From Isoetes taiwanensis (Eukaryota; Streptophyta; Lycopodiopsida; Isoetales; Isoetaceae), in assembly GCA_021234155.1 (NCBI GenBank), contig JAJEKV010000022.1, positions 6,714,132-6,778,131 of the forward strand: 64,000 bases of DNA, written 5' to 3'. Below are positions 22,337 to 32,219 of this stretch, one piece after another; the stretch's first letter is position 1; each line of letters opens with the position of its first letter. The position numbers and the translations under genes were made by a program. The notes under the pieces are model-generated. The model was not told where the DNA came from, did not search any database, and saw nothing but the letters and a program-made list of their open reading frames with translations.

Positions 22337-23597
22337 TGTCATATTTAAGGGTCTGACCGAGACTTGAACCCACTACCTCTGGAGTGGTAGCTGTGCATCG
22401 TAACCAAAAAGGCCACGATAATTTGGATGAAACCAAATCACACGCTCTAGACCTGATAGTTAATCGTCACATTATCCTCCCCTCAAGGCCCCTCCTTAAA
22501 GGCTTGCAACCGAGGGAATGTGGGGCGGACCGAAATCGATCTGCAAGGGACTGAAACCAAGGAGTGTGACGACACCCCCAACCCTATTACGGGTTGCCCA
22601 CACCACTAGGGCATGAGTTATCCAAATCATACTGTCACATTTAAGGGTCTGAACGGGACTTGAACCCATACCTCTGGAGTGGTAGCTGTGCATCCTAACG
22701 AAAGGCCACAATGATTTGGATGAAACCAAATCACACGCTCTAGACCTAATAGTTAATCATCACACTATCCTCCCCTCAAGGCCCCCCTCCTTGAAGGCTT
22801 GCAACCGGGGGAATTGGGGGCGGACCGAACTCGATCTGCAAGGGACTGAAACCGAGGAGTGTGACGACAACCATCTGGACCCCCAACCCTATTACGGGTT
22901 GCCCACACCACTAGGGCATGAGTTATCCAAATCATACTGTCACATTTAAGGGTCTGAACTAGACTTGAACCCACTACCTCTGGAGTATCTTAACCGAACA
23001 GGCCACGATGATTTGGACAAAACCAAATCACACGCTCCAGACCTGATAGCTAATCGTCACATTATCCTCGCCTCAAGGCCCCCCCTCCTTGAAGGCTTGC
23101 AACCGGGGGAATTGGGGGCGGACGGAACTCGATCTGCAAGGGACTAAAACCCGAGGATCATACCGTCACATTTAAGGGTCTCAGGCGAGACTTGAACCCA
23201 CTACCTCACGAGTGGTAGCCACGGCATCCTAAGCGGAAAAGGCCCGCGATGATTTGGATGAAACCAAATCACACGCTCCGCACTGATAGTTAATCGTCAC
23301 ATTATCCTCCCTCAAGGCCCCCCTCCTTGAAGGCTTTGCAGGGGGGAATTGGGGTGGATCGAACCGACCGCAAGGGACTGAAATCGAGGAGTGTGACGAC
23401 AACCATCTGGACCCCCAACCCTATTACAGGTTGCCCACACCATGAGTCATCCAAAACATATTGTCACATTTTCAGGGTCTGGACGGGACTTGAACCCACT
23501 ACCTCTGGAGTGGTAGCTGTGCATCCTAACCGAAAAGGTCACGATGATTTGGATGAAACCAAATCACACGCTCCAGACCTGATGGTTAATCGTCACA
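22337..23597 (-). repeat. Tandem array of SINE-like units, about 4.4 copies of about 300 bp
   Basis: Units begin TGTCACATTTAAGGGTCTGA (or close) at 22337, 22633, 22939, 23164 and 23462; spacings are 296, 306, 225 and 298 bp, the third unit being internally deleted. On the minus strand each unit has a tRNA-like head: GTGGCCTTTTCGGTTAGGAT (A-box-like) and, about 35 bp on, GTGGGTTCAAGTC (B-box). The rest of the unit (CGGACCGAA..., AACCCTATTACGGGTTGCCC, ending ATGAGTTATCCAAATCAT) is unique to the family. No poly(A) or target duplications separate units, so the array arose by tandem amplification. Confidence 0.75.
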
Positions 23598-24359
23598 AAG
23601 GCATCTAAAGGGTAGATGGTAAGATAGTGCAAAACTTAAGCAATAAAGACCACACTAAATGAAACAACGTTCCGTGTACCAAACTCTACCATAGGAATAT
23701 TGCATTCTTATGGTAAACTTGACCATTGGCACTAAAATTCCTGCTCTGGACATTTCAAGGGAAGAAACAAAAACCATCTTAGTGTGAATGCATTATCTTT
23801 TTATATGAGACTGCATAATAGAACTACATGACACAAATATCAATCTAGAGAATCACTGGATCAGGAGAACTGAGATTCTGCAACGTAATATGACTTCTTC
23901 AAATCACACTGCACTAACATGTAGATAGGCCATCTGTTTCAAATGATTAGCTGCATTTCAATCATATTTATTCTAGATGCACATAATTATGTTGCTTCTG
24001 GCACAAAACCATAATGCTACCAAGAGAACCATCTAATTTACCTGCCTTTCTTAGAAGATTGATGATGCAACTGTAATGCTCCAATTGGGAGAGACGCAAT
24101 TATCATATCCTATAAAGATAAATATGTGGCCTCCATCACCTTTACTTCCCAGCAAGAGTATATGCAAAAATAGACTAGAGAATGCGACATCATCAGCAAC
24201 CATGTTACTTAAATACATTTTTCCAAACTTTTGCAGTTTAACATGTTGGAACTATGCATAAACATTGAAGTCCAAACGATCGCATCCAAATAAGACAAAT
24301 TTCAAACACTGCATGAGCACTTTCCTCCTTATAATATGTTACAACACAAAAATTTTTCC

Positions 24360-25240
24360 TTAAGACAATCTCTGCCCGCGTGTTAACGCCGACTAGCTTC
24401 CACCCGCACCTTGGATCCCGGATCCCCCTCGCTAGCCTTAACGGCTTACTGCTATATGAACTTTCACACCGAAGCCCGCGTTGTCACGCCGGTCAGTACC
24501 GCCCACACCGTGGATCCCTGATCCCCCACCTGACCTTTTGTTTGCTGCTCTCACAGCAATCTAGATTCTTCCATAGAATCCTCCTTGGAAGATTATCCAC
24601 TGGCTAATCCAGCCCTGGCAGCACAATCTGCCTTGGGACTTTTGCTACAGCCCCTGGCTGTAATTCCGACCTCAAGGCCCAAGCCTTGGTCTGGCCCCTG
24701 GCAGCAATTCACCAGCAATCCGAATTCTTGCAAGAATCCCCTTGGGTTAGCACCAACCGGTTCCTCCCCAATTCAATCCTTGACAGTAGAAAACTGCCCT
24801 AGGATCACGAGCACAACCTTAGGCTGCTATTTCGGCCCTGTGGGCCAAGCCATGAATCAAGCAAAGATCAATCACAGCCTTGGGCTGCCAATCCGACCCT
24901 ATGGGTCCAATGTTGATCCGGCTCTTGGCAGAATCAAACTGCCTTGGGGACACAATATCAACTTCGGAATCCAATTCCAAGCTCAGGGCTTAACTCTTGG
25001 ATCGATTCTCTAAGCATTATATCAGAAATCGGGCTTCAATGTTTCTGCTCCAGATTTCTCTATTGCTCAAATCCGTCTCCTAGGCTTTATAGAACTCTTT
25101 CTGGAGTTCACTATCAGTCTCAGATGCCCAAAACCGGCCAGACTAGGCCTTGATTCGATCTGATTCCATGCTCTGGAGCTATCTAATCGATCTGGCAGGC
25201 CAGATTCCATGCACGAATTCATCTCCCTGATATATATTAG
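24360..25240. repeat. Internally repetitive GC-richer block, LTR-like
   Basis: 24378-24430 (GCCCGCGTGTTAACGCCG... TTGGATCCCGGATCCCCC) is repeated, diverged, at 24475-24530. The following 450 bp consists of loosely periodic CTTGGGCTG/CAATCCGACCCTATGGGTCC phrases. Such punctuation-like repeats are typical of LTRs, but I could not find paired ends or a target duplication. Confidence 0.35.
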
Positions 25241-25960
25241 GTTTGAAGACCCACCCAATGCTTTCATGCCACGTGTACCTTTAATATTATATATTAAAAC
25301 CATAGCTAACATTTTATCTTATATATTAATATCATTAACCCCTAGTGCCTATGCCACTTACATTAACATTAATATACTAACGTTAACCATGCAACCATCT
25401 AGGTCTACTGCCTCGACAAACCCTGCTAGCTCTTGCCACGCTAATATTTAGTCATATTAGCGCCTCGCCTAGCAACCCATTACCCAAGCTATGGAAGCAG
25501 AATGCTTTGATGCCTATCGACCACAAGTTTTATCGCCTATCTACCAAAGTGAAGACACGACAGAATGCTTCGATGCCTATCTAATCCAGGTAAGTCCGCT
25601 TGCTTGCAGCCGAAGAAAACCAAAAAGTCCATACATGTCGACTTCGCGTGAGGCAGAACCCAGAAAAAATAGGATTGAAAAAAAAAAGAAGGGGCAAAGA
25701 AGGATGTATGATTATATATGTTTCGATAGGGGCATTTGAATTGTCAATAAAATTTCTTTATTAACTTATTAGTGAAACTATAAGTGATTCTAGGTAAAGG
25801 GAGATGCCTGAGAATTTGAAGTGCAGGTTTGGGTGCGTAGTCGAAGTATTATTGATGTAAACATATATTGGGTTGTATGTGAAATCGTGATTGAGTACCC
25901 ATCAACATGCTTCTCCTGTTGCTCAATTTACTCGTTTTCCCAATACTCGTTTCATAGGAA

Positions 25961-26004
25961 AGAGAAATATTCGCGGCGGCCTTGGCCGCCGTGATAAATT
26001 TCTT
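25961..26004. repeat. GC-rich hairpin, copy 2 of a dispersed family
   Basis: The left arm AGAGAAATATTCGCGGCGGCC and right arm GGCCGCCGTGATAAATTTCT form a near-perfect 20-bp stem with a 2-bp loop. The arms match those at 58101-58147 (AAGAAACTTATCGCGGCGGC and CCGCCGCGAACGTTTCTCTT) and half of it at 21459-21475. Confidence 0.75.
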
Positions 26005-26247
26005 GTAAAAATAATCGTTTCATTCCTTGACAAACAAAATGAGATATTGCCTCGTTCATTCTAGATATGAACGAGGCATGATCCTTTTGCATCCAAATAT
26101 ATAATAGAACTTCTTCCACAATTTGGCAAGATCGTGTGAACCTCTTAGACGAAATTGGAAAGTTGAAGTGTAATTCCATTGCATCGACCCCAACAAACAC
26201 CTTAATTTATCTTAATGCCCCGGTTCTCGAGTTTATACAGTCATATT

Positions 26248-26811
26248 TGATCTGATCCAGTGACTTGATAGTTGTGACCAGCTGATAATATGCATGTGGC
26301 TCAAACTTTACGAAGATGTCCTATGACACTCTCGGATAATCGCTGGAATGAAAATCGCTTAATATCCTATGGATTTCCTCTGTCGTCTGCCAGTTCGTTG
26401 TCTGCACCCTTGTTTTGCAGAGATTGGGAACCTAATGTCCTACGGATTGTGGCACTAGGCTGAATAACATCCTAGGGATTCTCTTTGCCCTGTCCCCTTG
26501 GGAGCAGCTTTCCTTGCAAACAAGCTAAAAAACTCGAGCATGAACCTATTAAGTAGCAAGAAGCCCAAAAACTTTGCATTAGATCATGTCTTCCTAGCTC
26601 TAAATTGGTAAGCTTAAACCTGTGCCGGATTGGTCTATGTAAATCTTGAAGCAAGGGGTTAAGGGCGATAATGTCCAGACCACCGGGTGTGGCCACATAG
26701 CCCTCAAATAAATTTTTTATTTTATTTTTTCTTTTGTAAACGGCCTCGGCTAGATCGTTACCTACACCATAACACTATGACAATTTGGCAAGAATCAACA
26801 CCTTAGATTAC
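26248..26811. repeat. Duplicated segment B (uninterrupted)
   Basis: This is collinear with 5255-5606 plus 7211-7432 and lacks the solo LTR, so it preserves the pre-insertion arrangement at about 26563-26573 (AGCCCAAAAACTTTGC). It ends 140 bp upstream of the P450 ATG and may supply part of that gene's upstream region. Confidence 0.8.
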
Positions 26812-26951
26812 ATTGGAACATTGTGTAAATCGTGTGCATTGATTTGAACACACACCATACATCAATAAAGTTTAAGACGACACGCATAACATGTGTGGGG
26901 CTATATTTCCACTATAATGGATATAAATTCAAACATGCTCATTGTGAAGGC

Positions 26952-28536
26952 ATGGAGGCCATTTGGATAAGCCTTGGAGCAATTATCATCTTCTTCTTCT
27001 CTTATGGCATGCTTAAACATACACAAAGAAAAGGGGTGCCTCCATCTCCTCCATCACTTCCAATTGTTGGGCATCTCCATCTGCTCTGGGCCGCCTTTCG
27101 ATCCGCTATGGCCCTCTCTACTTGCTTCGGCTCGGAGTTCAAGATTATGTGGTGGTTTCATCTCCCCAAATGGCCATGGAGTTTCTTAAGACCAATGATG
27201 CCATTTTTGCTTCTAGGCCCAAGGGTGAAGTTGGTAGAATAATTGGTTACAATTGGGCGGGCCTAATATGGGTCGACTATGGAGACCATTGGAAGCATTT
27301 GAGAAAAATTTGCAGCCAGGAGCTCTTCACCCCAAAGAAGCTTCAGGAAACCAGGAGTATCAGAACCCAAGAAATTGCCTGCTCTCTGCAGTCCATTATG
27401 GAAGATAGCCTTGCAAATAGAGCAGTAACTCTGAGCTCTTTGCTATCTAACCTTGCCACAAATGTGGTCACTCGAATGGCAATCGGCAAGAAATTCTTCG
27501 GGCCAGGCAGTGCAGAAGGTGCAGACGGGTTCAAGGAAATGGTCGAGGAGGCTTTTTTCTTGTCTGGTGCGTTCAATATAGGAGATTATTTGCCGTTTCT
27601 GGCACGGTTTGACCTGCAGGGGTACAGGCGAAGGGCGGAGAATTTGCATCTTCAGTTGGATGGGTTTTGGCAAGGGGTTGTTGAGGAAGAATTGGAAAAA
27701 ATTTCCGAGGGCAGAAGGGATGAATCGGACAATTTAGTGAGAGTTTTGCTGGAGGCCGAAGGTGCGAAAGAGGGATCCAAGCTACAGCTGGAGGCAGTGA
27801 AATCGACTATTCAGGTTAGAATTCGGGTTGTAATTTTTGGTTGTAATTTTTGTCTGTGCCTTGTAGTCGTAGAACCTCTATAATGAACCGAGGAAGGGAA
27901 AAATAAACGTGAATTTATGTGCTGCAGGCCATGATACTGGGTGGGACTGACACAAATGCTGTAACGGTGGAATGGGCGCTTGCAGAGCTTTTTCGAGCTC
28001 CTTCCATCATGCAACGTGTCCAGGAAGAATTAGACCACGTGGTTGGATCTGAGCGCTTCGTCGAAGAAGATGACGTGCCTAACCTACCCTTCTTGAACGC
28101 AATTGTGAAGGAAACATTTAGGGTTCATCCTCCAGCGCCTTTGCTAGTGCCTCACAAATCAACTCAAGAGTGTATTGTAGCAGGTTACCATATCCCAAAT
28201 GGCATCCATCTAATTGTGAATGTTTGGCAGATGGGAAAGGACCCTAAGGTCTGGAAAGATCCCCAGGTATTTGATCCCCAGAGGTTTATGAACAGCACCA
28301 TGGACGTGAAGGGCAGGGACTTTGAGCTTATTCCTTTTGGCTCTGGAAGGAGGATATGCCCTGGTCTGTCCCTAGGGCTTACCATGGTGCATATAATTCT
28401 AGCGCGTCTGCTTCACACCTTCAACTGGGAAGCTGTAGAAGAGGTGGACCTTACCGAGAAATTTGGCTTGACAATGCCAATGGCAAAACCCCTGCTTGCC
28501 TTTGCCAAACCTCGTTTAAACCTCTCCTTACACTAA
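26952..28536 (+). pseudogene. Cytochrome P450, CYP71 clan (frameshifted in exon 1)
   Basis: This is an A-type plant P450, a haem-thiolate monooxygenase of the ER membrane. The ATG at 26952 opens an N-terminal membrane anchor (WISLGAIIIFFFSYGM) and the proline-rich hinge PPSPPSLPIVGHLHLL. After 27090 the frame changes: RLSIRYGPLYLLRLG resumes in another frame, with about nine residues missing between them, so a deletion of about 25-29 bp broke the gene. The rest is intact. Exon 1 runs to 27814 and a 113-bp phase-0 intron (27815-27927) follows at the conserved CYP71-clan site. Exon 2 carries helix I GGTDTN (Gly for the usual Ala), the K-helix ETFR, the PERF-region variant DPQRF and the haem loop FGSGRRICPG. 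Total about 490 residues. It resembles conifer CYP750-type sequences as I recall them; subfamily and substrate are unknown. A recent pseudogene or an assembly error are both possible. Confidence 0.9.
27815..27927 (+). other. P450 intron, 113 bp, phase 0
   Basis: The donor is ATTCAG|GTTAGA and the acceptor GTGCTGCAG|GCC. It splits the protein just before the helix-I GGTDT motif. The P450 relic at 38.2-38.7 kb has an intron at the same place. Confidence 0.85.
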
Positions 28537-28621
28537 CTTAGCTTTCTTTATCTTCCATGCTTCACTTGTCAGGAGCCCAGCCCACGTTACCACACAGAAT
28601 GTAAGGTGCTACACATCTATA

Positions 28622-28627
28622 AATAAA
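28622..28627 (+). terminator. Possible polyadenylation signal
   Basis: AATAAA lies 86 bp after the P450 stop codon, a usual plant distance; another near match (GAATAAT) is at about 28722. Confidence 0.35.
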
Positions 28628-28994
28628 TGCTTATGCCATCTTCGAAGGATAATAGAAATGGGCAAGATTGAGCATCTACATTGTTTACCACTCACAGGAT
28701 TGGTGCTTTCCCTCTGTGCAAATGAATAATATCTTTGATCTTCTGGGAAGTATATGCTGCATAAAGCCATAATTCGTTTGTATTTGCTTCAATGTACTGC
28801 TTTTAAGAAAATGCAAGATGGTTGCTTAATGTATTTCACGTGATTTTAACAATGGTGGAATAACTTAGGTGGGAGAAAACCTGTGCTACTGTTGCAATAG
28901 ACTCGTTTGCAGGCATTTGCTCAATTCAGTTGTCCATTACTATATAAACTTAGCTAATTACGTTTTATATGCAAGTATTGTTCCTGTTTTTCAG

Positions 28995-29410
28995 GTTTGA
29001 GAATGATGACATGAAGAAATACGCTTTTCACTTGTTGACGTTGGCACATCTGTACTGCATTTATTATCTGAAAAGGATCTGCAGTTATGAATTGGAGCAT
29101 AAAATTCTTACTATTGAGAATGTCGTTGATGTTTTGCAATTAGCAAGGCTATGTGATGCCCTCGCTTGAATGTAATCTGCTTATGCCTGAGCAAAGTCCG
29201 AGGCATGGAGTGCGGTGAGGCAGACAAATGAAGCACTTGAAGAGGAGCTTGTAAGTCTTGTTATTGAAGCTGATATGGTAATTTATGCAAATTTACGTCT
29301 GTCTTGTGTCTGGACAAGTATCTTGTTTACAGTTGCTAAGCAAGAGAAGCTTTGCAAGCTGAGGAGGATAAGGTGTATAAGCACCTCTTTGATGCAATGG
29401 AGGCCCCCTT
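28995..29410 (+). pseudogene. BTB-TAZ (BT-family) protein fragment
   Basis: After a good intron acceptor (CCTGTTTTTCAG at 28983-28994) the frame reads FENDDMKKYAFHLLTLAHLY, then LEHKILTIENVVDVLQLARL and CDA, which is the BACK-like linker region of plant BTB/POZ-TAZ scaffold proteins. A one-base deletion after CDA creates the stop at 29167. In later frames QTNEALEEELVSLVIEAD (29215-29275) and EALQAEEDKVYKHLFDAMEA (about 29347-29405) continue the family pattern up to the start of the TAZ domain. The BTB and TAZ domains are missing, and a retrotransposon begins at 29472. Confidence 0.6.
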
Positions 29411-29466
29411 GATAAAGCATTAGACGGTCAGAAATAAGCTGCATATGGTTTTGCTGCATGCACAGT

Positions 29467-29471
29467 CCTTG
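29467..29471. repeat. Target-site duplication CCTTG (left)
   Basis: CCTTG directly precedes the 5' LTR and recurs directly after the 3' LTR at 32206-32210. Confidence 0.85.
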
Positions 29472-29688
29472 TGTTAGAGTATAGACATATGATCATATAG
29501 ATCAAGGATTAATGACATGGCAAGTGCCATGTGACCACGCCTAAGTGGCAATCCTAGTCATGTGAAAAGACATGTCCTCTAGTATAGAGACGTGTCCTTT
29601 TGTAGGTACTTACCTATATCTGTGTACAAGCCACGTTTGGCTCATATTCATCATTATCCAATATTTCTCCATTGTTCTATATTTAAGA
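29472..29688 (+). mobile_element. 5' LTR, 217 bp
   Basis: The LTR starts TGTTAGAGTATAGACATATG and ends TTCTATATTTAAGA. The 3' dinucleotide is GA, not the usual CA, and the 3' LTR has the same ending, so the ancestor already had it. Confidence 0.88.
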
Positions 29689-29700
29689 TGGTATCAGAGC
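29689..29700 (+). other. Primer-binding site, initiator tRNA-Met
   Basis: TGGTATCAGAGC follows the 5' LTR with no spacer and is complementary to the plant initiator tRNA-Met 3' end. Confidence 0.85.
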
Positions 29701-29792
29701 CCGAGCTCTGAATCGATCCTGGGAGAAGACTTAATAATGCAGCAATACAATCAGATAGAAGTAAGGGATTTGGAGAATCAGATTATTTGATT

Positions 29793-30692
29793 ATGGACCA
29801 GGAATTAGTAACGATTTCATTTCTGGGAGAAGTTATTAAGGAAGAACAGCTTCTTGAAGAATGTAAGATTCTGCAGAGGGAAGCAGAAGAATGGCTGGAG
29901 GATTATTTTCTAAAGCAAGATCAACCAAGTAGAATGGAGGTGGGAGACGTTTCATTATTCCAGCAGGAAGACAAGGTGGTTTCAGTGCCGGTTCAGGAAG
30001 ATGCATTATGTGAAGCGCTTAACAGGGATCAACCCAGCTATGGCGATCAATCTAGGGCAAGACGGGAGGAGGCATCGAAGGAATTAGGAGAGGCCAGGCA
30101 GGCTGCTGCAACAATCCAATCTGCAGCCTATGAAGTATTGGCCCATTCCGAAACTGCTGCATCCAATGTTGCCACAATTGCAGCCAGAAGTGCCCAGGCT
30201 GCCGAAACCAAGAATGTTGCTGTTAAATCCGTTTCCCGAGCAAAGGATACTGCATTGGATTTTCCCACTAAGGCAAAGGATTTTGTTGCCGATGTTTCTG
30301 TAAGAGCGAAGGATTCTGTTGCTGATACTGCAAAAGAGAAGGCAGAGCAGGCAAAACGAACTAAAATGATCCTGAAGAACCAAGGCCAGGAATCAGAAAT
30401 TCTGTATGCTCCAGAAGAGGAGGAGGTGCAATGGTGGAAGAACTTGCCTCAAATTGATGCAGATAAAACCACAGACAGAGATGCGCTCCCTGAAGAATTT
30501 CTAGAAAGGTACTCTCTTGAAGCAGATATTAAAGAAGAGATCCACCATAAACCACCAATGACAGCCGTAGAAATTCTAGAAAGGACCCCACCTGTAGAAG
30601 AAAAATTGAAGGGGAAAAATCATGCCCATCTCAAGGCAGAGATATCTGTTGAAGATATCTTGGTGCTGATCAGACAAATGATCAAAGCATAG
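29793..30692 (+). CDS. LEA-like (group 3 type) protein in LTR element
   Basis: This is an uninterrupted 299-codon ORF (ATG at 29793; the frame is open from 29787). The N-terminal third is acidic. Residues about 80-148 are Ala-rich and helical (EARQAAATIQSAAYEVLAHS). Residues about 149-191 hold three 11-residue repeats, RAKDTALDFPT, KAKDFVADVSV and RAKDSVADTAK, followed by EKAEQAK, the pattern of group-3 (LEA_4) late embryogenesis abundant proteins that protect cells against drying. The C-terminus is Glu/Lys-rich (EEEEVQWWKN, EEFLERYSLEADIKEEIHHK). No gag motif is seen. The likeliest origin is a host gene captured by the retrotransposon; expression would come from the LTR. Whether it is translated is unknown. 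Confidence 0.6.
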   Translation: MDQELVTISFLGEVIKEEQLLEECKILQREAEEWLEDYFLKQDQPSRMEVGDVSLFQQEDKVVSVPVQEDALCEALNRDQPSYGDQSRARREEASKELGEARQAAATIQSAAYEVLAHSETAASNVATIAARSAQAAETKNVAVKSVSRAKDTALDFPTKAKDFVADVSVRAKDSVADTAKEKAEQAKRTKMILKNQGQESEILYAPEEEEVQWWKNLPQIDADKTTDRDALPEEFLERYSLEADIKEEIHHKPPMTAVEILERTPPVEEKLKGKNHAHLKAEISVEDILVLIRQMIKA

Positions 30693-31198
30693 ACCCACAC
30701 GAAGAAAAGGCAGATGTTGTTGATGCCTTGCAAGCCATGACAGCCGTGACAGGAGACCGAAATTTCCCTATAGATGAAAAATTGAATTCAAAGCATGAAG
30801 TTCTGCAGCCTTGGAGTCAGATGGAGAGGGAAAAATCATGAGAGTCCCTGCCGCAGCTATCATATTCGCTGAATTAATGCTTATGAGAGGAGAAGAAGTC
30901 ACTTGAAGCTAGGGTGTGAAGCTAGAGTCCCTGCCAGAAGGAATTCCAGAAGATGCGCTGGCATGCATCCTACAGAACTTGGAAAAACTCCTGAATCTAG
31001 AATGGCATAGCAGAGATCGATTTGAGTATGCAAGAGAAACAAATTTCTTCGGCCCAACACCAGCAGAATACCAGTAGAATCGTGCAGGCCCATTTCTATA
31101 CGTTCGCTATGATGGAAGCCGCAGAAGAAGCCCTAGATATTGGGGCAAATGGCAGATTGAAGGCAGCATATCCCGTAGGCGATGGTAAACCAAGAGGA

Positions 31199-31360
31199 GC
31201 GGTCAGCGGATCATCCAGGGTCAGCGGATCATCCAGTTTCAGAAACCCCACAAAAATTGAATGGACTGAACATTTGTCCAGAACGCATTAGGGAAGTTGG
31301 AGCTATGCCAATCACATTTGTCTCCAGAACGCATTAGGGAAGTTGGAGCTATGCCAATCA
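31199..31360 (+). repeat. Internal tandem duplications in the LTR element
   Basis: GGTCAGCGGATCATCCAG is present twice in tandem (from about 31199). A block of about 52 bp containing CAGAACGCATTAGGGAAGTT occurs twice, at about 31278 and 31330. Such short duplications suggest template slippage during reverse transcription. Confidence 0.65.
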
Positions 31361-31734
31361 AGCAAGCCCTAATTTCTGAGAGTTTTTGGGGCGAAAAGGC
31401 AGCCCCAAAACCGTCACGGATTCAGTGCAATACGCCACAAAAATATGAAGACGTTAAAGCCATGAAAATTGTGCTAAAGCCTAGTAAATACCCTAAATTA
31501 AGTGGATGGGTGCCTGGTGCAATTTCAAAAATATGGAGCGGACCAGTTGAACCGTTACATGGAAGAACAAGATGTCTTGCCTATACACCACGAAAACATA
31601 GTGATAATGCCCATAGGTATGACATGGACAAGCATTATCATTTTCTCTATTTAAATTTGGGAAACTCTTGTCATGATGAAGGCCCACGTTTGTTGGGACG
31701 AATTTCTTCTGAATTATTATGTACAGTGTTCTAG
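31297..31734 (+). CDS. Second ORF of the LTR element, unknown product
   Basis: This open frame of 145 codons spans the 52-bp duplication and ends before the 3' LTR. It contains EVGAMPIKQALISESFWGEK and a Lys/Pro-rich middle. Between 30692 and 31297 the sequence is protein-like in changing frames (PWSQMEREK; PEDALACILQNLEKLLNLEW), so this is probably the tail of a longer broken coding region. No family recognised. Confidence 0.3.
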   Translation: MELCQSHLSPERIREVGAMPIKQALISESFWGEKAAPKPSRIQCNTPQKYEDVKAMKIVLKPSKYPKLSGWVPGAISKIWSGPVEPLHGRTRCLAYTPRKHSDNAHRYDMDKHYHFLYLNLGNSCHDEGPRLLGRISSELLCTVF

Positions 31735-31974
31735 GGTCTATAATCTGAGATAGTAGTCATAATAGTGAGGATCCCATTGTACGATCTTAGCATTTCTCGG
31801 ATGCTATAGATCAAGGGGGAGAAGGCCTAACTTATATGATCTAGGCATCCTCGTAGCATTATAATCTAGTAAGTCTAGAGTTTAGAGTTTGAATTCTCAA
31901 ATTTGAAGGGCATTTGAATTCTCTCCATTAAGGGGGAGATTTGCCAAAGGAGAGTTCAATCCTTCTTGATCTAT

Positions 31975-31988
31975 TGATGAAGGGGGGG
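31975..31988 (+). other. Polypurine tract
   Basis: GATGAAGGGGGGG sits immediately before the 3' LTR. Two earlier purine runs, AAGGGGGAGAAGG (about 31813) and AAGGGGGAGAT (about 31930), are typical of copia-type 3' ends and may be older tracts. Confidence 0.75.
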
Positions 31989-32205
31989 TGTTAGAATATA
32001 GACATATGATCATATAGATCAAGGATTGATGACATGGCAAGTGCCATGTGACCACGCCTAAGTGGCAATCCTAGTCATGTGAAAAGACATGTCCTCTAGT
32101 ATAGAGACGTGTCCTTTTGTAGGTACTTACCTATATCTGTGTACAAGCCACGTTTGGCTCATATTCATCATTATCCAATATTTCTCCATTGTTCTATATT
32201 TAAGA
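31989..32205 (+). mobile_element. 3' LTR, 217 bp
   Basis: This is 215 of 217 positions identical to 29472-29688 and is followed by the CCTTG target duplication. Confidence 0.88.
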
Positions 32206-32210
32206 CCTTG
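32206..32210. repeat. Target-site duplication CCTTG (right)
   Basis: This is the right-hand copy of the duplication at 29467-29471. Confidence 0.85.
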
Positions 32211-32219
32211 GTAATTTGT

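Larger units (their letters stand above)
29472..32205 (+). mobile_element. Young non-autonomous LTR retrotransposon carrying a LEA-like ORF
   Basis: The 2,734-bp element has two 217-bp LTRs that differ at only two positions (29479 G/A and the matching base in GGATTRATGAC), a 5-bp target duplication, an adjacent TGGTATCAGAGC primer-binding site and a G-rich polypurine tract before the 3' LTR. It has no gag, protease, integrase or RT. Its interior codes for a 300-residue LEA-like protein and a shorter second ORF. About 1% LTR divergence marks a recent insertion, the youngest datable event in the window. Mobilisation must have come from a related autonomous element in trans. Confidence 0.9.

Noticed and set aside
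22337-23597. CRISPR-like array of regular repeats
   Set aside because: Units are about 300 bp, have no unique spacers and are tRNA-like; the DNA is plant nuclear.
30084-30383. Minus-strand Cys/Gly-rich ORF inside the LEA-like ORF
   Set aside because: It is the shadow of Ala/Lys codons on the opposite strand.
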